Shown here one piece after another: positions 35,237 to 42,411 of a DNA stretch of 49,233 bases (position 1 is its first letter; every line of letters starts with the position of its first letter). A program made the position numbers and the translations under genes. The notes below the pieces were generated by a model. It had not been told where the DNA came from, did not search any database, and was given only the letters and a program-made list of their open reading frames with translations. This stretch comes from Paracoccaceae bacterium (GTDB taxonomy: Bacteria > Pseudomonadota > Alphaproteobacteria > Rhodobacterales > Rhodobacteraceae), in contig JAAEZB010000009.1 in assembly GCA_018223085.1 (NCBI GenBank), positions 1 to 49,233 on the forward strand, read 5' to 3'.

Positions 35237-35258
35237 AGGGCGAACTTTCCTGTCGGGG

Positions 35259-37100
35259 TTACTGGAATTGCGCGTGGACAGCGTTGATCGCGGCCTGATC
35301 GAGGGTCACGCCATTGAGGGCCTGAAGCTCGGTCGCGTAGGCCTGGAACACATCCTGAGCCATGCCTTCGGCAGCCTGACGCAGGAGGGTGTTGGCCAGC
35401 GAGGTGATTTCCTCGTTGGATTTGTCCGGCAGACGCACGGCATCAAGACGCACCACAAGCAACGTATCATCATGCGGCAGGGTCACCACAGAGCCGGGCT
35501 CAAGCGCAAAGATTGCATCAAGGAAAGTGGCCGGGGTGTCCGGTACAAAGCCGTTGCGCAGGATGCCGGTCTCGGTGCGCGCATCAAGGGCGAAGACCGA
35601 GAAGTCGGCCTCAGCACCAAGCATCGGGGCGAGGTTTGCAGCCATTTCTTCGAGGCGGCGCACGGTTTCGGCGCGGGTCCATTCGTCGGCTACGAGGTCG
35701 CGCACTTCGTCGAAGGGCGCAGGTGCGGCCGGGGTTTCGCCATCAAGGCGCAGGGCAAAGATGCCGCCATCCTCAAGGATTTCGATCTGCGGGAAATCGT
35801 CGGCGGTTACGGTGGCGGCGATGGCGCGGAACTCTTCGTAGCCCGCAATCCCGTCACCAAGCCCGTCATGCCAAGAAATCTGTGCGACCTGCATGTCGCT
35901 TTCCTTGGCCAGTTCCTCAAGGGTTGCACCAGCGGCGAGGAGGTCATCAATCGCGCTCATCTCGGCATCAATCACGCGGCGGGCGCGTTCGGCGGCGAGT
36001 TCTTCACGCAGCTCGGGCAGGGCGTCTTCATAAGGCAATTCATTGCCGGGAAGAACACCGTTTATCCGGTAGATCGCTGCGCCGAGGATGGTCTGAACCG
36101 GGCCTGCGATGCTGCCGACTTCGGCGGCGAAGACGGTTTCGCCCGCTGCGCCAAGATCGGAAATGCTCACATCGCCGAGATCGGCATCGGAAAGCTGCAA
36201 GCCACGGTTCTCGACAAGGGCTTCGAAGCTGGTGGTCCCGGCGTCAAGCTCGGCGCGTGCGGCTTCGGCCTCGGCCATGTCGGCAAAGGCGAGGCGCTCG
36301 ACAAGGCGGCGTTCGGGGGTGTTGAATTCGTCAGAGCGCTCTTCATAGAGGGCGCGTAAGGTCTCTTCGTCGATCTCGACCGTATCAATCAGCATGTCCG
36401 GCGAGAGCCAAGCATAGGTGATTTCGCGCATGGCGGGGCGGGTAAAGGCGGCGATATTGGCGTCGTAATAGGCTTTGAGATCGGCCTGCGAAGGTGTGGC
36501 AACCGGATAGGCAAGGGCATCGGCATCAAGGCGGGCCAGCGTCACGTCACGTTCTTCGCCGACGAAGTTCAGGATCACTTCGCCATAGGAGACCGGCATC
36601 GACAGACCGGACACGATGGCGGCCTGAAGCAGGGTGCGGGCGCTTTCCTCGCGGATCGAGATTTCGAAATCCGCTTCGTTCATGTTGATCTGTTCGAGGG
36701 CGAATTTATAGGCTTCGCGGTCGAAATCACCGGTGGGCGACTGGAAAGCCGAGATCGCCATCAGTTCATTTGCAAGGCGCGTATCGCCAAGCGAAATCCC
36801 AAGGCGGTCATTCTCGGCGTCGAGCGCGCGGGTGGTGACGAGGTTGCCAAGCACGACACGATCCAGCCCCATGGCCTGAGCATCGGCAAGGCTAATCGAT
36901 TGGCCGGTCTGGGCCTCGATGGCGCGAATCTCGTTCTGGAGGGCGCGGGCATAGTCGTTGATGCCGATTTCCTTGTCGCCAACCGTGCCGATCGCGGTTG
37001 TCGATCCGCCAAGGTTGGTGATCCCGAACCCGCCAAGACCAAAGATGAGCATGGCCATCAGGATCCAGACGAGGGTTTTCGACGTGCTTGACTTGGACAT
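35259..37100 (-). CDS. SurA/PpiD-like periplasmic peptidyl-prolyl isomerase
   Basis: A 613-residue membrane-anchored folding factor. A basic N-terminus and a single membrane segment (TLVWILMAMLIFGLGGFGI, about 9-27) are followed by a SurA_N-type domain (ARALQNEIRAIEAQTGQ, about 48-64) and helical linkers. A parvulin-like PPIC region occupies about 240-370 and a beta-rich C-terminus follows. PpiD proteins work at the SecYEG exit on outer-membrane and secreted proteins. The parvulin domain looks divergent, so isomerase activity is uncertain. Upstream is an aminotransferase; trpE follows 22 bp away. Confidence 0.88.
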   Translation of the reverse strand: MSKSSTSKTLVWILMAMLIFGLGGFGITNLGGSTTAIGTVGDKEIGINDYARALQNEIRAIEAQTGQSISLADAQAMGLDRVVLGNLVTTRALDAENDRLGISLGDTRLANELMAISAFQSPTGDFDREAYKFALEQINMNEADFEISIREESARTLLQAAIVSGLSMPVSYGEVILNFVGEERDVTLARLDADALAYPVATPSQADLKAYYDANIAAFTRPAMREITYAWLSPDMLIDTVEIDEETLRALYEERSDEFNTPERRLVERLAFADMAEAEAARAELDAGTTSFEALVENRGLQLSDADLGDVSISDLGAAGETVFAAEVGSIAGPVQTILGAAIYRINGVLPGNELPYEDALPELREELAAERARRVIDAEMSAIDDLLAAGATLEELAKESDMQVAQISWHDGLGDGIAGYEEFRAIAATVTADDFPQIEILEDGGIFALRLDGETPAAPAPFDEVRDLVADEWTRAETVRRLEEMAANLAPMLGAEADFSVFALDARTETGILRNGFVPDTPATFLDAIFALEPGSVVTLPHDDTLLVVRLDAVRLPDKSNEEITSLANTLLRQAAEGMAQDVFQAYATELQALNGVTLDQAAINAVHAQFQ

Positions 37101-37181
37101 GGCGGCTCCCTGCCTTCTCCATTGAATTTATCGTGCGATGTCTACGACGCGCGGGCAGGGGGGGCAAGGGCGATGCCGCCC

Positions 37182-38372
37182 CTATTCCTCGCGTTTATCA
37201 AAGGAAACGGCTGCGAGGCGGTCAAACAGCGTGCTGATCCCGCCGCGGTCCACATTGGCAAAGGCGATGCGGAGCTGTTCGCCGCCTGCGGGGTTGCCTT
37301 CTGGCATGAACATGGTGCCGGGCAGGCAGAGCACGCCCGCTTCGCGCACGAGGGCGGGGGCGAGGGCATCGGAGGATTGCGCAAAGGGATGGCGCAGATA
37401 GGCGAAATAGGCCCCAAGCCCCATGAGTTCCCAGCCTTGGGCCTCAAGTGTGGGCATGGCGTCGGTGATGGCGGCGCGCCGGTCGAGGATTTCGGCCCGT
37501 TCCCCCGAGAGCCACTGCGAGAGGTTCTGCATCCCCCAGAGCGCGGCATGTTGGCCAAGCTGGTTGGGGCAGATCGTGACGGTGTCGAGGAATTTCTCCA
37601 CCTCAGCGAGAAGCGCCTCGGAGGAGAGCATCGCGCCGACCCGGTGGCCGGTGAGGCGGTAGGCCTTGGAGAAGGAATAGAGCTGCACCAGCGTGTCGGA
37701 CCAATCGGGATCGTTAAAGAGGTCATGCGGCGCGCCAGTGCGAGAGTCGAAATCGCGGTAGGTCTCGTCGACGATGAGACGCAGGCCGGTCTCGCGGGCA
37801 AGGTCATAGAAGGCGCGCACGAGATCGGCGGGATATTCGACGCCGCCAGGGTTGTTCGGAGTAACAAGAACGATGGCGCGGGTGCGGTCGGTGATGAGGG
37901 TACGGGCGGCGTCCGGATCGGGCAGGAGGCCCGCGCCGGTTGCCAGAGGCACCGCTTTGACGCCCATCATGTCGAGCCACATCTTGTGATTGAAGTACCA
38001 CGGCACCGGCAGGATTACCTCGTCACCTTGCCCGGCAAGGGCCGTGATTGCGGCGCAAAAGGCCTGATTGCAGCCGGAAGTGATAGCGACCTGAGAGGGC
38101 GCAATCGTTCCGCCATAGGCGGTGCCAAACTGGGCCGCTACCTCTGCGCGCAATTCGGGCAGGCCAAGGACCGGGCCGTAAAGATGCGCCTCGGGCATGT
38201 TAAGTGCCACCTCGGCGATGTGGCGGCGCAGGGCCTCAGGGGGCGGATCAACAGGGGCGGCCTGACTCACGTTGATGAGCGGGCGGTCTTCGGCAAAGGT
38301 CACCCCATCAAGCCAACGGCGCGCCTCCATGACGGGCGGTGCAAAGGTCGTGGCGGTGCGGGGCAGGGACAT
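37182..38372 (-). CDS. Class I/II PLP-dependent aminotransferase
   Basis: A 396-residue fold-type I aminotransferase. VAITSGCNQAFCAAITAL (about 98-115) is the cofactor phosphate region, VLVTPNNPGGVEYPADLV (about 165) the NNP motif, and LYSFSKAYRLTGHRVGAM (about 232-249) holds the PLP lysine. The substrate cannot be told from sequence; aspartate/aromatic-type enzymes are nearest. ATG 38372 gives a normal N-terminus. A gap of 81 bp separates it from the PpiD-like gene downstream. Confidence 0.9.
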   Translation of the reverse strand: MSLPRTATTFAPPVMEARRWLDGVTFAEDRPLINVSQAAPVDPPPEALRRHIAEVALNMPEAHLYGPVLGLPELRAEVAAQFGTAYGGTIAPSQVAITSGCNQAFCAAITALAGQGDEVILPVPWYFNHKMWLDMMGVKAVPLATGAGLLPDPDAARTLITDRTRAIVLVTPNNPGGVEYPADLVRAFYDLARETGLRLIVDETYRDFDSRTGAPHDLFNDPDWSDTLVQLYSFSKAYRLTGHRVGAMLSSEALLAEVEKFLDTVTICPNQLGQHAALWGMQNLSQWLSGERAEILDRRAAITDAMPTLEAQGWELMGLGAYFAYLRHPFAQSSDALAPALVREAGVLCLPGTMFMPEGNPAGGEQLRIAFANVDRGGISTLFDRLAAVSFDKREE

Positions 38373-38390
38373 GGCGCTCTCCGATGGTCG

Positions 38391-38420
38391 AAACAACAAG
38401 AGCGACCCTAAGGGCCGCTC
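38391..38420 (-). terminator. Probable terminator after gpt
   Basis: On the minus strand GAGCG/CGCTC with inner CCC/GGG (38420-38400) runs into TTGTTGTTT. It lies in the 132-bp gap between gpt and the aminotransferase gene. Confidence 0.6.
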
Positions 38421-38444
38421 CGGTCCGGGGCAATGCGCCCCTGT

Positions 38445-38477
38445 CTTCATCTTAGCAAAAATACTCCCGCCGGAGGC
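38445..38477. repeat. Rhodobacterales-type intergenic motif
   Basis: The sequence runs CTTCATCTTAGC, AAAAATACTCC, CGCCGGAGGC. From memory, variants of this motif recur between genes in Rhodobacteraceae. A diverged, oppositely oriented relative may be at 33690-33716. One good copy in the window is weak evidence. Confidence 0.35.
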
Positions 38478-38504
38478 ATCCTGCCTGTGCAGCGGGCGCA
38501 AGCT

Positions 38505-39023
38505 TTAATCCGTGCCGCGATAGGGCTCCACATACTGCAGGGCCATATCCCACGGGAAGAAAATCCAAGTGTCTTGGCTAACTTCAGTGATGAAGGTCTC
38601 GACCTGCGGACGCCCTTTGGGCTTGGCATAGACCGTGGCGAAATGCGCCTTGGGGTACATCTCACGTACGAGTTCGAGCGTTTTACCGCTATCGACGAGG
38701 TCGTCGATGATAAGAATGCCGGTGCCGTCGCCCATCAACTCGGCGTCCGGTGCCTTGAGCACCTGCGCTTCGCGCTGCTGGTCTTGCTTGCCGCCCCCCG
38801 AGTGGTAGGACTTCACGCTGATCGTGTCGACGGTGCGGATGTCCAGCTCGCGGCTGACGATCATCGCGGGTGCCATGCCGCCACGGGTGATCGCGACCAC
38901 GGCCCGCCAAGCACCGTCATCCGGGCCAAGCCCGTCGAGACGCCAGGCAAGCGCACGGGAATCGCGATGAATTTGGTCCCAGCTGATATGAAAGCCTTTT
39001 TCGTGGGGCAGGCGGTCGCTCAT
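38505..39023 (-). CDS. gpt: Xanthine phosphoribosyltransferase (Gpt type)
   Basis: This enzyme salvages xanthine and guanine to XMP and GMP with PRPP. The 172 residues show the N-terminal [21 protein letters not shown], the mid-region [13 protein letters not shown], and the PRPP motif in [17 protein letters not shown] (about 99-115). C-terminal residues include [10 protein letters not shown], near the family's purine-binding tail. ATG 39023 starts 3 bp after the fabI stop, so the two form a tight unit. Confidence 0.92.
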   Translation of the reverse strand: MSDRLPHEKGFHISWDQIHRDSRALAWRLDGLGPDDGAWRAVVAITRGGMAPAMIVSRELDIRTVDTISVKSYHSGGGKQDQQREAQVLKAPDAELMGDGTGILIIDDLVDSGKTLELVREMYPKAHFATVYAKPKGRPQVETFITEVSQDTWIFFPWDMALQYVEPYRGTD

Positions 39024-39026
39024 GGC

Positions 39027-39845
39027 TTATTTCCTTCCGGTGACGGCGTCGATATCGGGTGCGTCGACGGCCTTCATGCCGACCACGTGATAGCCCGCAT
39101 CCACGTGCAGGTTCTCGCCGGTGACGCCGCTTCCGAGATCGGAGAGGAGATAGAGCGCCGAATTTCCCACATCGTCGATGGACACGTTGCGACGCAGCGG
39201 CGAGTTCAGCTCGTTCCATTTCAGGATATAGCGGAAATCACCGATGCCGGAGGCGGCCAGCGTTTTGATCGGGCCGGCGGAGATTGCGTTGACGCGGATG
39301 CCGTCTTTGCCGAGGTCTTCGGCGAGGTATTTGACCGAGGCCTCAAGCGCGGCCTTGGCGACACCCATGACATTATAATGCGGCATGACCTGTTCGGCGC
39401 CATAATAGGTCAGGGTCAGGGCCGAAGCGCCCTCGTTCATGATCTTCTCGGCGCGTTGCATCACGGCGGTGAAGCTGTAGCAGCTTACGTCCATCGTCAT
39501 CAGGAAGTTGTCGCGGCTTGTATCGACATAGCGGCCGCGCAGCTCGTTCTTGTCGGAAAACCCGATGGCATGAACGAGAAAGTCGATCTTGCCGAACTGG
39601 GCTTCGATCTCGGCAAAGGCAGCGTCGACAGAGGCCATATCGGACACGTCGCAATCAATCAGCGTCGTGACGCCAAGTTGCTCGCCCAGAGGGGCCACGC
39701 GTTTCTTGAACGCTTCACCCATATAGGTAAAGGCCATCTCGGCGCCAGCATCGGCACAGGCCTTGGCAATGCCCCAGGCAATCGACTTGTCATTGGCAAG
39801 GCCCATGATCACGCCACGCTTGCCCGCCATCAGATTGTTTGACAT
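39027..39845 (-). CDS. fabI: Enoyl-[acyl-carrier-protein] reductase FabI
   Basis: FabI reduces enoyl-ACP with NAD(P)H in the last step of each fatty acid elongation round. The 272 residues form a short-chain dehydrogenase fold: KRGVIMGLANDKSIAWGIA (nucleotide binding), the DVSD turn, and LTLTYYGAEQVMPHYNVMG, where the catalytic Tyr (Y-x6-K with the following VAKAALEA) lies near residue 160. SAGPIKTLAASGI is the substrate loop. ATG 39845 gives MSNNLMAGKRGV. gpt follows within 3 bp; pdxH diverges upstream. Confidence 0.97.
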   Translation of the reverse strand: MSNNLMAGKRGVIMGLANDKSIAWGIAKACADAGAEMAFTYMGEAFKKRVAPLGEQLGVTTLIDCDVSDMASVDAAFAEIEAQFGKIDFLVHAIGFSDKNELRGRYVDTSRDNFLMTMDVSCYSFTAVMQRAEKIMNEGASALTLTYYGAEQVMPHYNVMGVAKAALEASVKYLAEDLGKDGIRVNAISAGPIKTLAASGIGDFRYILKWNELNSPLRRNVSIDDVGNSALYLLSDLGSGVTGENLHVDAGYHVVGMKAVDAPDIDAVTGRK

Positions 39846-39941
39846 TCCGTCATACTCCGTCGCAATTCGGTTAAAGGGACGTTTAGGCGATCCACCGGAA
39901 TGCATCAAGAGCGGTGACGCGCCGCAAGGAGGCTTTGGACC

Positions 39942-40547
39942 ATGGCTGACAGAACTGGTATTTTTGCAGGGGATGATCCCTTCGTGATCGCGCGCCATTG
40001 GCTGGCGGAGGCGGAGCAGAGCGAAATCAACGATCCCAATGCCATCGCCATGGCGACGGTAGATGCCGAGGGCTTGCCCAATGTGCGCATGGTGCTCCTG
40101 AAGGAGATCGAGGACGCGGCGTTTGTCTTTTATACCAATTACAACAGTGCCAAGGGCCGTGAGATCGAAAGCACGGGCAAGGCGGCCTTTGTCATGCATT
40201 GGAAGTCGCTGCGCCGACAGGTGCGGGTACGCGGGCTGGTGAGTCGTGAAGAGGGCATCAAGGCGGACGAATATTATGCATCGCGTTCACTCAAAAGCCG
40301 TCTTGGCGCCTGGGCCTCAAAGCAATCTGAGCCACTTTCGTCGCGCACCGCTTTGATGGGGGAAGTGGCCAAGGTCACTGCCCAGCAGGGACCATCTCCC
40401 AAACGTCCGCCCTTCTGGGGCGGGTTTCGAATCGTGCCGGTTGAAATCGAGTTCTGGGCCGATGGGCCATTTCGCCTGCATGATCGTTTCGTATGGCGTA
40501 GGGAGAGTGCGCAAACTCCTTGGAGTGTGACACGCCTCAACCCATAA
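39942..40547 (+). CDS. pdxH: Pyridoxamine 5'-phosphate oxidase
   Basis: PdxH uses FMN to oxidise pyridoxine and pyridoxamine phosphate to PLP. The 201 residues show [20 protein letters not shown] (about 33-52), [20 protein letters not shown] (FMN binding), [20 protein letters not shown], and [18 protein letters not shown] near the C-terminus. AAGGAGG precedes ATG 39942 at good spacing. It diverges from fabI across 96 bp. Confidence 0.96.
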   Translation: MADRTGIFAGDDPFVIARHWLAEAEQSEINDPNAIAMATVDAEGLPNVRMVLLKEIEDAAFVFYTNYNSAKGREIESTGKAAFVMHWKSLRRQVRVRGLVSREEGIKADEYYASRSLKSRLGAWASKQSEPLSSRTALMGEVAKVTAQQGPSPKRPPFWGGFRIVPVEIEFWADGPFRLHDRFVWRRESAQTPWSVTRLNP

Positions 40548-40683
40548 ATGACAGTGGTTAAGATGGTGACATTCGCGTCACGTAAAATGCAAGTCGTTGA
40601 AAACACGTGTCAGATCGCCTTGCCCCAAGCAGAAAAATGGCGCACACTCTGTCTCGCATGGGGATGACTTACGTAGGGTTAAG

Positions 40684-41223
40684 GTGTTGAGCGAGAATAG
40701 AAGAGAGCTGACGCGAATCATTGGGGAAGTGAAGTGGTTCGACCCGGTTAAAGGATTTGGGTTTGTCGTTAGTGATGGAGGTGGTCCGGACGTGCTTTTG
40801 CACGCCAATGTTCTGCGCAATTTTGGCCAGAGCACGGTAGCAGATGCGGCACGGATCGAAATTGACGTCCAGAAAACCGATCGGGGCGTACAGGCCGTTG
40901 AGGTGATCCGGATCGAGGCGCCAAGCGCCTCGGAGTCCCACACACTGGCCGATTTCGTCGAGCTTGACGAAGAGGAAATTCGCAATGCCCGGCTTGAGCC
41001 GGCGCGGGTCAAATGGTTCGACAAAGGCAAGGGCTTTGGCTTTGCCAATGTGTTCGGGCGGCCCGAGGATGTGTTCGTCCACATTGAGGTATTGCGCCGG
41101 TCCGGTCTTGCCGATCTGCAGCCCGGTGAGGCACTGGCGATCCGGGTGATCGAGGGCAAACGCGGGCGTATGGCGATTGAAGTCAGCGCTTGGGAAAATG
41201 CGCTCGAAAAGGACCCGGATTGA
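40684..41223 (+). CDS. Protein with two cold-shock domains
   Basis: A 179-residue nucleic-acid-binding protein with two CSDs. Domain 1 (about 13-75) holds [16 protein letters not shown]; domain 2 (about 110-172) holds [19 protein letters not shown] and [14 protein letters not shown]. The RNP1 and RNP2 residues are present in both. An acidic linker with [15 protein letters not shown] joins them. The start is uncertain: GTG 40684 (AGGG five bases upstream) or TTG 40687, which gives [10 protein letters not shown]. It overlaps the DUF192 gene by 4 bp. A double-CSD layout is common in alphaproteobacteria; single domains are usual in E. coli. Confidence 0.88.
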   Translation: MLSENRRELTRIIGEVKWFDPVKGFGFVVSDGGGPDVLLHANVLRNFGQSTVADAARIEIDVQKTDRGVQAVEVIRIEAPSASESHTLADFVELDEEEIRNARLEPARVKWFDKGKGFGFANVFGRPEDVFVHIEVLRRSGLADLQPGEALAIRVIEGKRGRMAIEVSAWENALEKDPD

Positions 41224-41705
41224 TCCGGGCTCTTTTTTTCGGCGCGTTTGCGTTGTGTCTGGGTGCGCTACCCGGTTTGGCCGATACGCTGTGTCGTGAT
41301 GATCGGGTAAGCCTGCGCGGGGACTGGGGCGAGGCGCATTTCCGGGTTGAGATAGCCGATGATGAAGAGGAACGTGCCCGGGGCCTGATGATGCGTGAAG
41401 CATTGTCTGCCGGAGCAGGGATGCTCTTTGTCTTTGAGCAGAGTCGACCGGTCAGCTTCTGGATGGAAAACACCCTGATTCCACTCGACATGATCTTTGT
41501 CGACGAGGCGGGCCGGGTCGCGCGGGTGCATGACAATGCCGTTCCCGGCGACCGGACCTTGATCCCGAGCGGGGTGCCGGTGCGCTATGTGCTTGAGATT
41601 GGGGGAGGTCTGGCGCGGGCGTTCGGGATCGGGCAGGGCACCGAGATGCGCCACCCATCTATTTCACAAACAGGTGCGGTTTGGCCTTGTTCGCGCAAGC
41701 CTTAG
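41220..41705 (+). CDS. DUF192 secreted protein
   Basis: A 161-residue DUF192 protein of unknown function. A signal peptide ([21 protein letters not shown], about 1-21) precedes the domain, which has [22 protein letters not shown] split into two halves, then [19 protein letters not shown]. The C-terminus includes [14 protein letters not shown]. The TTG start (41220) has AAAAGGA at good spacing and overlaps the cold-shock stop (TTGA), so the two are probably coupled. tRNA-Pro follows 22 bp later. Confidence 0.8.
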   Translation: MIRALFFGAFALCLGALPGLADTLCRDDRVSLRGDWGEAHFRVEIADDEEERARGLMMREALSAGAGMLFVFEQSRPVSFWMENTLIPLDMIFVDEAGRVARVHDNAVPGDRTLIPSGVPVRYVLEIGGGLARAFGIGQGTEMRHPSISQTGAVWPCSRKP

Positions 41706-41726
41706 TCGCTAAACCCGGCCTCGGTT

Positions 41727-41803
41727 CGGGGCGTAGCGCAGCCTGGTAGCGCATCTGTTTTGGGAACAGAGGGTCGGGAGTTCGAATCTCTCCGCCCCGA
41801 CCA
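41727..41803 (+). tRNA. tRNA-Pro (TGG anticodon)
   Basis: A 77-nt cloverleaf starts CGGGGCG and ends CGCCCCGACCA, so the CCA is encoded. The anticodon stem TCTGT/ACAGA encloses loop TTTGGGA with anticodon TGG (41761-41763). The T-arm holds GTTCGAATC. UGG reads CCN proline codons. No integrase or att repeat was seen here. Confidence 0.97.
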
Positions 41804-41927
41804 ATCTTTCTTCTTAATAGGACATATGGTCTGCCGCTTTTTGCGTCGGGTGGCGCTTTCTCGGGCGGCGCGGACAAGAGAATCATCTCTCGGGTTAGGC
41901 ATCAAAGGATGTCAGAACGATGAAGGC

Positions 41928-41943
41928 CGCATATATATTGTGT
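41928..41943. promoter_or_regulatory. Distal NrdR-like box
   Basis: Matches 12 of 16 positions of acaCwAtATaTwGtgt; the right half (ATATATTGTGT) is strong. It lies about 240 bp upstream of the tandem pair and inside a GGCCGC/GCGGCC inverted repeat. Confidence 0.35.
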
Positions 41944-41968
41944 TAACCTTTTCGCGGCCTCTAAATCT

Positions 41969-41977
41969 TGTGGATAA
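41969..41977 (-). promoter_or_regulatory. DnaA box upstream of nrdJ
   Basis: TGTGGATAA on the plus strand is the exact complement of TTATCCACA. One such 9-mer is expected about 0.4 times in a window this size, so it is suggestive only. Confidence 0.35.
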
Positions 41978-42180
41978 CTGGGGCCGGATCGGAGCTATCC
42001 GGGATTTTCGTTGTATTTTAGGGGGTTCTGGAAACCACCCGAAGTGACGCGCCAAGAGAGGGGCGATTTCGCGTTAACGAAGGAATCGCAATCGTCATGT
42101 CAGCGTCAAAATCGACCTTCCCGGTCAACATTAAAAATCCCTCAAAGGGCCAAATAAATCGTTTGACCGTCTTAGGGCGA

Positions 42181-42228
42181 ATACGTCAGATTGTGGAGGC
42201 AGGTCGGAAACGCCACAACATATAGTGG
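42181..42228. promoter_or_regulatory. Tandem NrdR-like boxes upstream of nrdJ
   Basis: Two 16-bp sites: 42181-42196 (10/16 to acaCwAtATaTwGtgt) and 42213-42228 (13/16, with CCAC/GTGG palindrome ends). A 16-bp gap puts them 32 bp apart, three helical turns, as in known NrdR pairs. Site 1 overlaps a possible -10 17 bp after TTGACC (42163-42168). NrdR is not encoded in the window. Confidence 0.55.
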
Positions 42229-42411
42229 TGGAGGACTGGAGCAGGGACAGACACCACGCAACGATCCGAACAGAGGGATGGTTCGGGATGATCGACGTAC
42301 ATGTTGGCGTCGGGCGCAGGTTTTTTGTCTCTGATCGTCATCGCCGGCCAGCCCGTTGCGCAGAACAGGCGCAGCGGAGAAGACAACACGCTGGGAAACA
42401 GAGGCAGCACA

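Larger units (their letters stand above)
41804..42411 (+). other. 608-bp regulatory region between tRNA-Pro and nrdJ
   Basis: No convincing gene was seen on either strand. The stretch holds a distal NrdR-like box (41928-41943), a GGCCGC/GCGGCC dyad (41925-41930 with 41954-41959), a perfect DnaA box (41969-41977), a possible -35 TTGACC (42163-42168), tandem NrdR-like boxes (42181-42228), and about 180 bp of leader before the nrdJ ATG. No recognisable cobalamin riboswitch elements were found. Confidence 0.6.

Noticed and set aside
32133-35258. Tryptophan attenuator upstream of trpE or trpG
   Set aside because: No leader peptide with a run of Trp codons was seen; trpE starts 22 bp after another gene, and the trpG gap shows only a dyad (32206-32224) and possible promoter parts.
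41659-41905. Small ORFs antisense to tRNA-Pro
   Set aside because: They read through a tRNA gene ([13 protein letters not shown]-type peptide), a well-known false annotation.
42229-42411. Cobalamin riboswitch in the nrdJ leader
   Set aside because: The conserved B12-box core elements were looked for and not found; only a partial GCCAC string occurs, inside the NrdR-like box.
41727-42411. Integration site at tRNA-Pro
   Set aside because: No integrase, direct repeat of the tRNA end or foreign-looking gene was found beside it.
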